DNA from: Lytechinus variegatus
Taxonomy: Eukaryota; Echinodermata; Echinoidea; Temnopleuroida; Toxopneustidae
Direction: 5' to 3'
NCBI RefSeq assembly: GCF_018143015.1
Contig: NC_054750.1
Span: 1,469,501 to 1,533,500, forward strand
Length of the DNA stretch: 64,000 nucleotides
Part shown: positions 21,701 through 33,700 of the stretch, one piece after another
Layout of the letters: every line of letters starts with the position of its first letter
Numbering within the stretch: the first letter of the stretch is position 1
Program-made: the position numbers and the translations under genes
Notes under the pieces: model-generated
The model's input: the letters and a program-made list of their open reading frames with translations, nothing else
Databases searched by the model: none
Told to the model about the DNA's origin: nothing

Positions 21701-24700
21701 ACAATATAAAATACATTATAATTACAACTATTAAATCATATGCTATAGGCAAACCAAACGCCCATACTCACTGACATTTTTTTTGCACTGAAACATGTCA
21801 ATTGACCAGCATGTTTCCATTTTCATTATACACTGAAACATATGACCGGCATGTTTCCATTTTTATTTTACACTGAAACATATAGCCAATTGACCTGCAT
21901 GTTTCCATTTTCATTATACACTGAAACATATGGTAAACTGACCGGCATGTTTCCATTTTCTATTATATCGGTCAATTGACCTGCATGTTTCCATTTTCAT
22001 TATGCACTGGTCAATTGACCGGCATGTTTCCATTTTCATTATACACTGAAACCTATAGCCAATTGACCGGCATGTTTCCATTTTCATTATACACTGAAAC
22101 ATATGGTAAACTGACCGGCATGTTTCCATTTTCATATCATATTGGTCAATTGACCGGCATGTTTCCACTTTCATTATACACTGAAACATATAGCCAATTG
22201 ACCGGCATGTTTCCATTTTTATTTTGAAACATATGGTAAACTGACCGGCATGTTTCCACTTTCATTATACAGTGAAATATATGGTAAACTGACCGGCATG
22301 TTTCCATTTTCATATTATATCGGTCAATTGACCGGCATGTTTCCATTTTCACATTATGCTGGTCAATTGACTGGCATGTTTCCATTTTCATTACAGTGGA
22401 CATTCTGTTAATGTAATGAAACGCAATTAAGTAAAGACTCTCTTTAATCAATGAGAGGATTGATAGACTGAGTAAAAAATAAAAGACCCTTTCTAAAACA
22501 AACAAATCAAATAATTGGAATGTAGCAATTATCATTACACTTTTAAGTTTGGAAAGAGAGTCAGCTGATTAAGAGCTGTAATATCCTTCACATGCACACA
22601 CTGCAACAAAATAAACCCATCCCTGATCGTTGTTATTGTAAAGTTAAAATCAAGAAAACGACTGGGTGTCTACTCTATGCCCTCACGTCCAGTGAACACA
22701 TGTACTGCACGCTTCGCATCACACATACACACACGGAACTCACAGACACCGCACTGCCTTAATTGACCAATCAGAGAACGGCTGAGAATGGAAACCCGTC
22801 GGTCGCTAGCCAGCAGTCATGCGCCGCGAGACCTCGACCGCGACCAAAAAGCTTCGGTCTCTGTTATTGGTTGTTCCGCTAAACTCCTTTGGCTTCACTC
22901 ACCAATTAAAGAGTCCGAAGTTCTAACTAACAGATCGGCCTTATCGTGAAATAAGTCGCCTCTCTTCTTGACCTCGTGTGTGTCACTGTGCTCTCGTTGT
23001 GTACGAAGTCCCAGGGGGGGGGGCCCTCAGTATATAATGCATAGTGGGTATGTGCCGCGGAGTGTCCCCCATTTCCACATTCAAATTTCCGTTCCAAGGC
23101 ATAGCATTTTTGCTTTGTTGAGAAACAGAACAAAGAAAGCCGCTCCAAGGCATAACATTTTCTTCTTATCGAGAAACAGAACAAAGAAAGCTCCGCTCCA
23201 AAGCTTTGCATATTTTTCGTTACGCCGCTCCGATCGCATTGAATGAGCTGCAATTTTGGTGAAAAGCGTCCGTAGAGCTCCCCCGGCGGAGGCCGCGCTA
23301 GCTGCATCATGCACGCATGACTGTTCCATAGGGATGCATACGCATTTACACGCTGGCGATCCGTTCCAAGGACCCCCGTTTTCACAAACATTTGTCGTCG
23401 CAAAGCCTGTTCTGAGGACCCTCCTTTTTACATTAAGCCCGCTCCAAGGCCCCCGTTTTTTGTCTCGCCCGCGGCACACCCCCACCACTTTTTGGGTCGG
23501 GTGGTCCCCCCGGGACGAAGTCATGCAAACTCCTAGTATAAATGAGGTCCTACATTAACATGTATGGTCTATGGACCTCGTAGGCGACATGGCCAAATTA
23601 TGGGTTGGACAATGCTTGTTTGATATCCAACCCAGGACTTTGGTAATTGTACGCCTTAATACAAGTTGGATGCATGTGATGTAACTTGGATTAGACTTCC
23701 TTATGTTCCCTCCACTAATAAAAAAACTTCTCCAAAACCCCCTTCTTTTGTTCTCTTTTTCTTATTATTTCCGGTTGGAACTTGGATTCGAACCTCGTGT
23801 TGCAGAACAATGAATCTCCAGTCTGTCGCCTTACTGAGCTAGCAGGAATTGTTGATAACCATTGGTTTCATAACGGTTATCTTTCCTTGGTTGGCAACCA
23901 GTCAGGATTGACTATTTTTGGCACAGCTTTTGTTCATTTTCAATAGCTTTTTATTATTATTTTTTTTTCAATTCTCTTTTCCTTTTTTCTTTTTTCTTTT
24001 CTTTTCTTCTGTTTTCTTTTCTTGTTATTTTCTTTTTTCCTCTATTTTTTTCTTTTATCCTTTTCTATTCTTTTTCTTTATGCGTTCTGTTTCTTGCAGC
24101 ATGTTTGATTCTCTTCTGCTACAGTAAGCTGCAACAGAGAAAACAAAAGTAAACTGGATTTGTGGCCTGATAAAGCATCAGGTTTCGGGAAACCAAAAAC
24201 TAAAGTATGGGATGAAAGTGAAGAAAAAAAAACTAACAAAATGAAAACAAAACCAAACAAACCAACAAATAAACAAAACTTCTCTCTTCATCCTTATCTC
24301 CTTTCTGTCCCCCTGACAAATCACCAAATTGAGAAATAAGATAATTAGCAAAGGGTAAGAAAGGGAAAAAAGAATAAGGAAACAAGAGAAAAAAAAGAAA
24401 GAATTTTTTTTCTCCTTTTCCCCTTTTTTTCCTCTTTTGGACTCTTGGAATATCAACCGATATTACGACTAGTCTACTCTACAAGAGTATTGGGCATTTA
24501 TTTTTCTGACTAAATAAGCCGATGCCATAGGGAATGACACACACTCGAAATTTTGACGGAATGAAGCAATATTTTGGTATGTATCAAACTTTTCCTTCAT
24601 AAATCTCTTAGACATATGTTAGAAAATTCTTGATAAACCATTTTTCTTTACATTTAAGTGGAGGGGACATATGGAAGTCTTGCCTATAACGTTCATTAGG

Positions 24701-27700
24701 TTGGAAAAACAGAATAAGTTATTTATGATATTTGAAATTAAAATAAAATGGATTAATGTTAAACTTACATTTCAGGCCCTTTTTGTCAATTTTTCGGTGA
24801 GCGTTCCACACAGCTGCAGCGAGTGATCAACTCCGAAATGATATGCGTACTGTTCAGGTGATCAGTTGGTTATCTTTTTGTTAGACGTTCATAAATATAT
24901 TAAGCGTATCAATCTTCAGTATCCTGATTTCAAAGCATCAGTATTGCAGAGAAAAGTCATTATTGATTGGCATCAGTGGAGGATACAGGGGGGGGGGTGA
25001 GCATTTCTGAGCCGTTCCCCTTTTGAGATTTATAGTCAATAATTTGGATGTAAATATGTTGCTCATACTAGTTATGTGCTCCCCGCTACCTTATGAGAAT
25101 CACAGCAATATTTGTTACGGGGATATTTCATTCATATTCTTTTCCATTTTTTGGCCTTTTTTTTTTGCTCGTCAAATTTATTTGGGAACATTATGACTTT
25201 CTATACATCACTTTTAGGGATAAACTTTTTATGGGGGTAGGGGTTGGGGGCTTGCCAAATATAACGGTGGACAAAATGACCTTCTTTTTTAGTTACATTT
25301 ATGTAAAAAAAAATTGTCACATGAGACCAAATGACCTTCGATCATTATTACTTAAGACCATTTTTCTTTTTTTTTGGGGGGATGGGGCTTGCTAAATTTT
25401 ACATGGGACAAATTGACCTTCATTTTTAGCCCAGCTAAAGCCGGGGTAATAATAGCAGGATCCGCTTTGCAAACTTTGCAATTAGTATTTTGGGAATAAT
25501 TTTTATATTCACCAGATCGCTCAAAAACATGAATTCGGGGCATATTTTCTCGTACGCCCTCTATTGTAGGACAGTAATATGGCAAGAAAATTGTCATTTT
25601 TCAATCTGTTTTTAATTTAGAAAAAATAAAAGAATCAAATTCACTTAGTTATAAGTTAAAGGATGAATAGCTGTAATGGAAACTGACAGTGCCAAAGAAA
25701 AAGAGAAAATAAGCCAAACATTGCCAACCTTATTTTGCCACACATGGAGTAGTAACAGAGAACAAGGTTATATCATATAACCTTGTTCATTGAATGGTGT
25801 AATGGCTATAATGTGTGGGCGTCACTGCCAAATCCAAAATGGTGAACACGAATAGCGTGCGGGTCATGCGCAATACCCGTTCGCCATTTTTGATTCGGCA
25901 GTGAATTAAAACATGTGGGGAACTACGAATTGGCTTCAAATCACTGATTTGAGAAATTCACAAGAAAGGGCAAGGAGTGAGTCTGTGTCCGATGGTAAGT
26001 TAGTTTAGTGACACAGTTTGTCAGTGGTTTTTGAGAGCAAGTAATTATCGCCCGATGGTTTAGCTGTAAAGGTGTAGCGGTAGTGAAGTTTAGTGGAGCC
26101 TACAAATGAACCTTCAGTGTGAGTGTTCTGTAAGTTCAAGCTAAACTAAAACAAAATCTATCTTAATTGAACTTTTTATAGATATATAAAGAGCATTGTG
26201 GCCCAGTGGATTAGTCTCCGGACTTTGAAACAGAGGGTCGTGGGTTCGAATCCCAGCCATGGCGTAATTTCCTTCGGCAAGAAATTTATGTTATACCGAG
26301 GTTGGTTTACCTGACTGCTAAGAAAGCACGAATGCCTGTGAGCAAGCAACCAGGGGACCAATGGCTTAAGGTCCTCTCCGAGGGACCTGGTAATGAGGAT
26401 AAATGCCTTACCAAAGGGCACTCGCGCACCACTTGGGAATCGAACCCGGGTCACCGGAATACGAAACCCCCGCTCTACCGACTGAGCTATCGCGTTTCCC
26501 TCTATCCATGTGCATTGTGTGGCACTAGACCCAGGTGAGGTGAATGGTTACCCGGTAGGATTTATTCCTTGAACGCTTTAGTGCCTATTAATATGGCGAC
26601 TTAGCTAGGGTTAGCCAGGGTAATAATATGATACCAAGTATCAAAGCCCAGTTGAATATATGCACATAGTAACTGCGCTATATAAATGTACATATTATTA
26701 TTTAAAGATATCACATCAAAATGTTGCTTGTTATTTCTTGCAATGATACTTTATAGACTAGGTTTAATACCCTGCTCTGACTAGCTTTTGCTTTGTTCAT
26801 TCAGTTTTCTTTTTGTTTTTGACTTGTTTTTTAATTTTAGAATCAAGACAAAGTTCTGGACAATTCTTTGGATTACATCTCAAGCAGAGTCAATGATTTG
26901 AAGAAAGCTCTAGCAGACCTTCTCATGAAACTTGAACATCATCATGAAACTCTCAGTTGGTAAGTTAACACGACAGCATTATGACAATACTAATGAAAAA
27001 AAAAGAAAAAAAACAAGAGCTAACTAAAGCTCTCTGTCTCAACATTGTTTTCCTTAATCTAAAGTTTGCACCATTATAATATGTTGATTTTAATAAAAAG
27101 AAAATAAATCAAACAAGCATAGGCCTAACTAGTCACCGGGTGTGCTAAAAAATGTAAGGGGGGGGGGGTGTTTAGGAGTTTTCTTGGGCAAGTTACAGTT
27201 AAGTTTATTTATGCTTTATTTGTATGTTATTTTATCAAGTTATGTAGCCTATATGTATTTCTGCAATCGTATTCTTCAACTGGGAATAACCCCTTTCAAG
27301 CTCTCTGTAGCTTTTTGGTTTTTCCCAAATTTCTCTTAGAAGTTCTTATAATCTCAAATTCATGTACCTGATTACTATGTAATTCAATCATTAACGTTTT
27401 ATATTTTGAATGTATATATTTTGTATTGTTTTTTATCATGAGAAATAAAATCACTCAATCAATCAAAATGCTCCGTTATTACCACGTATGATAAATTATG
27501 TACCGGACCTACCGGTATTTCAATTGTGAACCAACATATTGAATCAAAATTGAAAAAAAGTTTATATAGGCTTTCATTTTAATCCTGGAATATTTTGTTC
27601 GCATTTTTAAGTAAACTATTAAATGCATAGCTTTTAGTACAATTCAAATATCCAAAATGGAATCTCAAAGTTTTCCCGTCTATTTTGATTGGTATGACCG

Positions 27701-30700
27701 CATTGGACATACAGTACTTTCTTTGAAAAATTCTAGGGAAAATAGTCTGAATCTTTTTATTAATTTTTCTCTCCATGCAGGCCATCTGTTCTTAACAGTT
27801 TTGCTCTATTATCAGGTATGTATTATTTTTTCATTGGTCAAATTACTATCATTTCTGTTCATGGAGTGTTGTGGCCCAGTGGATAAGTCTTCTGACTTTG
27901 AAACAGAGGGTCGTGGGTCGAATCCCAGCCATAGCGTAATTTCCTTCAGCAAGAAATTTATCCACATTGTGCTGCACTCGACCCAGGTGAGGTACATTGG
28001 TACCCGGCAGGATTAATTCCTTGAATGCACGTGCGCTGAAAGGCAGCTCGAGCTAAAGCCGGGGTAATAATAATAACGCGCCTCGGAATAGAATATTTCT
28101 AGATAGATGGCGCTATATAAATGCCTATTATTATTATTATATTAAAGATGATGTTACTCTGGCAAAGTTATTGAAAACATTGTTGCAGGCTAATGTATAA
28201 TATGAATGTAATGACTTTTGCTTTGTGTTATTTTTTGGAATATCATGTTTGTAATTTCCTGTTTGGTTTAAAGATGGTGGCATAATAAATAAAGCAAATA
28301 ATGTCTTATTTCAAATTACAGGTCAGATTAACACATTGCATCGGCATCTCAAGAGTGATAAGACTCCAACACTGAAGAACCTGATCATTCTCCCACTTAA
28401 ACTATCTCAAGACAGAGATGAAGAACTAGAGGTATGCATCTGCTTTCACAAACATTTTTCTTCATTGGTGGAATACTCCCCAGGGAGTGGAGATAGCTAC
28501 TAGATCTAATTCTAGTGAAGGGTAGCTAGGTTTCATTTTCCTTCAGTTTTCTTTTATTCCTTTCTTGCCGTTTTATTGCAATTTTCAAAATTAATCATGA
28601 TTACTTTTCATTTCTTTAAAATTAGTAATCTTTGCAGAGTTAATGACTCTAATGACAACAGGCAAACTGTAACATTGTGGACCAAGTCTCAGGCCTCGAA
28701 ATAGGATTTTTGGGGGGCAAGGCCACTTTATTGAGGGGCACTTTTTCACTGAGGCCAGGCAGCAGAGGGCACCAAGGCCACTTTTTAAGGGGCATGTAAT
28801 AAATTATTTGTAGGTGTTACAGTTTCGCGGCGTGGGGGGGGGGGCTTTCCATAGTCGATGTTATACATCAGATTCATTACCAAACCACATTATTTACTTA
28901 AGAAAAAATGAACTTTAATAGTCTGACAACACTCACTGTATAAGGTTTTGAAAGAAAGTTTCATTATTCTTCAGAATCACTTCAGGACAGGATAACACAT
29001 CATTGCATTGCTTTGAGTCTTGAATTTGACATCCAACATGTAACATGTACATATTAACAAATCAAGTAGAAGTACCTCTGGTAGAAGTAAATTAATTTCA
29101 TCTAATTCTTTATCCAAATTACCTCATGGCATGCCAAGTAATTATGAAACACTCCCATTCAAAGTACTGTACTTACGCATCGCGCGCGCTCGCCAGGACA
29201 GTACATAGCGCGCCCACCCAAGAAAAATGTTAATTTGAATAAATAGAGAAAAATCAAACTAGTATAACGCTGACAATTTTATCAAAATCTGATGTAAAAT
29301 AAGAAAAATATGACATTTTATGCTGCAGCTTACATAGCATATGTAAAGCGCGCTAGCGGCCGGCCGGCCAGCTGTGTATAGCTAGCTCATCGTTCGGCGC
29401 GGCTTCAGACTAGACTGCATACATGCACTGGACGTCGCTGGTAAAGCTAAGGTATTGAATACTTTTTGAGATCGGAGAAAAGTTTTCCTCACTCAGAAAA
29501 AAAGGTGCAGACTTTCAAAAGGGCACATTATTTATCAGAAAAAGGGCACATTTATGAGAAAAAGGGCACCACGGCCATATAAAAAAGGGCACATTTTTAG
29601 TGGCCGTAACTTTTAGCAAAAAGAAGAAGGGCATGACGGCCAGTAATGGGGGCATCGACGGCCATGGCCGTCGATGGCCGTCGATTATTTCGAGGCCTGA
29701 AGTCTTGATGTAGTACTATCTGTAGAAATACCACTTCATGACACCTCATAATAGACCAGTTCGTAGGTACTTCATGGACAATATTGGTCAAATAACCTTT
29801 CATTTATTTCATTAAGATTTCAAAGCAAAATATTACATAAGCATGCCTTGCATAGCAGGATGAAGAAAATGAATGGACCAGGTGACTAGAATAGCACATC
29901 AATTAACAATCTATGAAGGTTTTTGTTGCATTTCTACTTTGAATGCTTATATAGCATACAATGTACTTTGCAAACTGTGAAATACCAGTCGTTCGTGGAT
30001 GTATTGTTGTATTTTTAGGGCTGTAAATGAAAAACACAATTCAAAAGAATATATGAAGAATCAAGACATCTAAGTTGGTGCTTATCTCATTAAATTTTAA
30101 ACCACCATGTCACTTTAGTACAAATGACCTTCCTCCAATCATGCGCAGAATCTTCAGATCATGCGCAGAGTGGAACTACAAACTGGCTTATTACTTTATC
30201 AGTATCATCTGTACTTTGTTTCATTGATTTGTTTATTTTACGATCCTTCATAGAAAGTAACGGAGGGACGTGTGCCATGTTTCAACCATGACGTAGTTCC
30301 AAACTATCTTCGTACAAAGCCAGAACCAGAGAGCGAGGAGAAGGAGCAGACATTATCCAAAGATGCTGCGCAGATTTCACCCGAACTAGCCAAGGTTTGC
30401 ACTTTCTACATGTACTTTCTCAATTTTCAATTTGTGTGTTTCATAATGCATGTTACTTTCACCAATGTTCATGAAAGATAAGCGTCAGTAGTAACAATTT
30501 CAAATGAGTTTGTTCAGAATCCCATAAAATGACCACTCACATTTGTGTCTGCTTGCATTATAAATAAGAAAAAAAATGTGCTAAAGGATTCTGAAAGAAA
30601 CTGAAAAATCAGCAAATACATGTAAGCATGGGATTCAAGCAAAATGTAGAATATTTTTTCAAGCAATAATTCCCGTATAAATACACTGTCCAAGAAGAGC

Positions 30701-33700
30701 TTATCTGTGTTGGCGATCTACACTGTGACTGTTTTTCAGCTTAGATTTCATGATTTCACAAAGTTCAGTTCATGAAATCATACCAGATTTGGATCCAAAA
30801 TGATACAGTGACAATTATTCTTAGGTTTCCAGATTTTTTTTTTGTGAAAGCAGTGCTTACTGCAAATGCTTTCATTTATCTTTAACATGAAAGGCTAGGT
30901 TGGCAATGTAGTCCTAGGAAGCATGCACTACAAGTGAGAATTGTAAACTTCCAGAAGTATATAAAAGTGAACAATAAATCCCAAGTGCAAGGGAGGGTAA
31001 GGATCATACGTGTAGATCTACAGATGAGATATCAGGACAATTGTAGTGTTTAAAGGTCAAGTCCACCTCAGAAAAATGTTGATTTGAATCAATAGAGATA
31101 AATCAGACAAGCATAATGCTGAAAATTTCATCTAAATCGGATGTAAAATAAGAAAGTTATGACATTTTAAAGTTTTGCTTATTTTTCACGAAATAGTTAT
31201 GTGCACAATTTAGTCACATGGAAATGAGAGAATCAATGATGTCCCTCACTCACTTTTTCTTTTGTTTTTTATTGTTTGAATTATACAATATTTCAATTTT
31301 TACAGATTTGACAATAAGGACCAACTTGACTGAACCATATACTGTTAAACAATGGTAATTCCGCATGTTCAGGGCGAAATAAAACTTTGTTTCACAGGAT
31401 AATGAGAAGAAAATTTTCATATTATAAAATATAAAAGAAATAGTGAGTGATGTCATCAGTTCCCTCATTTGCATACTGACTGGGATGTGCATATAACTAT
31501 TTTGTTAAATTAAGCAACACTTAAGATGTCTTAACTTTCTTATTTTACCTCCGATTTTAATGAAATTTTCAGTGTTGTGCTTGTTTGAATCTTTTTTTAT
31601 GCAAATCAACTTTTTGTTGGGGTGGACTTGTCCTTTGAGTGGTGTTGAAGAGACGCTGATTAATGAATAGTGACATTGCCATTGACCAATCTCTCAGGAT
31701 TACCATGACTAAATGACATCACAATTAGAGCAAAGCTTGCATGTATTATAAAATGCATGGATCCTGTGAACAAACAATGGCATATTTACCAAATACCCTA
31801 ATCAGAGAACCTTGAAGTCTTGTCTTGAAAGGCTTTTTGAAAAAAAAAAAGATTTGAGATTCATGGAAACCTAAGGAAATATTATGGGTTATCTTGATTA
31901 TCTTTCTCTCGGGGACATTGTGGTCTAGTGGTTAAGAATCTCGTCTTTCAATCTGAAGGACGTAGGTTCGATTCCAAGCCATGGCATATTTTCCTTCAGC
32001 AAGAAATTTACCCACATTGTGCTGCACTCAACCGAGGTTAGATAAATGGGTACTGGCAGGAAAGTAATTCCTCATAAAGCTGTGCGCACCGGAATCGGTA
32101 GACTAGCTTAGCCGGGGTAATATAGGAGCGCCTTGAGCACGTAGCAAGGTGGATGCGTGCACTTTACAAATCCTATATTATTTATTATTCTGTATGTCTC
32201 TTTCTGTTTCTCTCTCTCTGATTAGAGTACACATGTGAATTAAGAATGTTGTTGTTTTGTCTTTCAGAAACAGATTGATAACCTGAACAGACTAAGTACT
32301 CATCTTCTTAGTATGTTATCAACTCAAAGAGACACATGGGATCCCGATTGTGAGTATATGAAACATACAGTACATTGCATTCCAGAAAAAAAAGAGAATT
32401 ATCAATGATTTATGATGATGATGCACAGCATTTGTATAGCGCCATATATCTGTCAAAGACATTCAAAAGTGCATTAAGGAGCCAGCCAATCTGGGTTGCC
32501 AAGAAGGGCCGCACACAGAACTGTGACCCGCAGTTCTCTCCTCTCGTGATATCTTCATCACAAATACAATGGACAAATATTATTGTAAACCTTAGAATCT
32601 CTTCTTTTGTTAACTGTGCGATAGCTACGTAAGGGAATCTGTGAAAAGTCTGAAAACACAATTGAAAAAAAGAAATCATGGAAATATTAGCATTCTTGGC
32701 CATTTTTTTGTCATTGAGAGAGTTTGAGCTTTGGTAAATCCCCATAAAAGTGAATGTTGCCATTCTGATCCATTACTAGATTATTTGAATGTGTGCACCT
32801 TATAATGGTTATGATGTAAAGGATTCAAAATACAGAAATTGTGCTTTATTGGATTTTGCGAGTTTGCATAAAACTCCATTTTGATCGAGTGCCAACTTCT
32901 CTTTATTAATTGTAGACAAGTTCTTTTGTGGCAGATATGATACCATACATTCATATTTTGTTTTTCAATATCAACTTTTAGAAACTTTTTATTGTAGTGG
33001 TTCTAAAATGTGTTTTAGATACAAATTTTTGTGATTATTATTGTTATATTATCAATTTGAAATCCTGCTTTCTTTCATAACATCACAGCATCTCGGCTGA
33101 ACATGTCAACCTCTTCTCCAACGGATACCAATGCTCTAGTGGCGGCAATCAGTGTTGGCAGGGGCATCAACAGACAAACATCCATGCCTACTCCGATGGC
33201 AGCTCAGATGGCACGACAAGTAGAGCAACATGGTAAAGAAAACTCTGTGGATAATACGCTTGTGCTCAAAAGATAGTGAATCGCACCACAAAATGCCTTT
33301 CTGCATGCCGAGTATTGAATGTACACAACAAAACTACAATTTTCGGCGAGCCCAGAGAAACAAACTTTATTGAATGTAATATTTAATACCCTGACTTCCT
33401 AATTAAATATCTTAAACATGGCAGAACTTGAAGACTTTAATTGTGTTCATTTTGTGGTGGGGTCCACTAACTTTTGAGTACAACTGTAGGTGGCAACAAA
33501 CATACTTGCCTATTCAAGTTTACAGGGTTTTAAACTCCTATTTACGTGATATACATGTAGGTATATTATTTTCAAAGCATGCACAGCCATGATTTTTCCT
33601 GTGCTTTAAAAACTGAAAGCATACTTACGGTAAATATATCTTCTTTGGCAAAGTTGGGCTGATATTTCTTTACTAAGACTACGGTATCGATTATCAAAGA

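Larger units (their letters stand above)
18867..22817. mobile_element. Foldback transposon with tandem-repeat arms (3,951 bp)
   Basis: A perfect 8-bp duplication CATGCGCC flanks the element (18859-18866, 22818-22825). Termini are ACTGCTGGCTAGCGACC and its exact complement. Each arm has an outer unique domain of about 424 bp (18867-19290; 22394-22817) that is nearly identical between arms (about two substitutions and one 4-bp indel by eye). The inner domains are tandem ~45-bp units. The 2 kb centre (about 19728-21780) encodes no recognisable transposase. Foldback elements with 8-bp duplications (TU elements) are, as I recall, known from sea urchins, but those carry the short tandem repeats in the outer domain, the reverse of this one. 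It sits in MED8 intron 1. Confidence 0.9.

Noticed and set aside
22927-23558. Several 90-158 codon frames on both strands
   Set aside because: They overlap the G-run element and its tandem units; composition is repeat-driven and no protein family is recognisable.
23935-24456. Phe- or Lys-rich open frames
   Set aside because: Translations of T-rich and A-rich simple sequence.
26191-26265. tRNA-like sequence with A and B boxes (also at 14153, 27864, 31911, 35761, 48651)
   Set aside because: Ends do not form an acceptor stem and each is followed by a shared SINE body and tail, so these are SINE heads, not tRNA genes.
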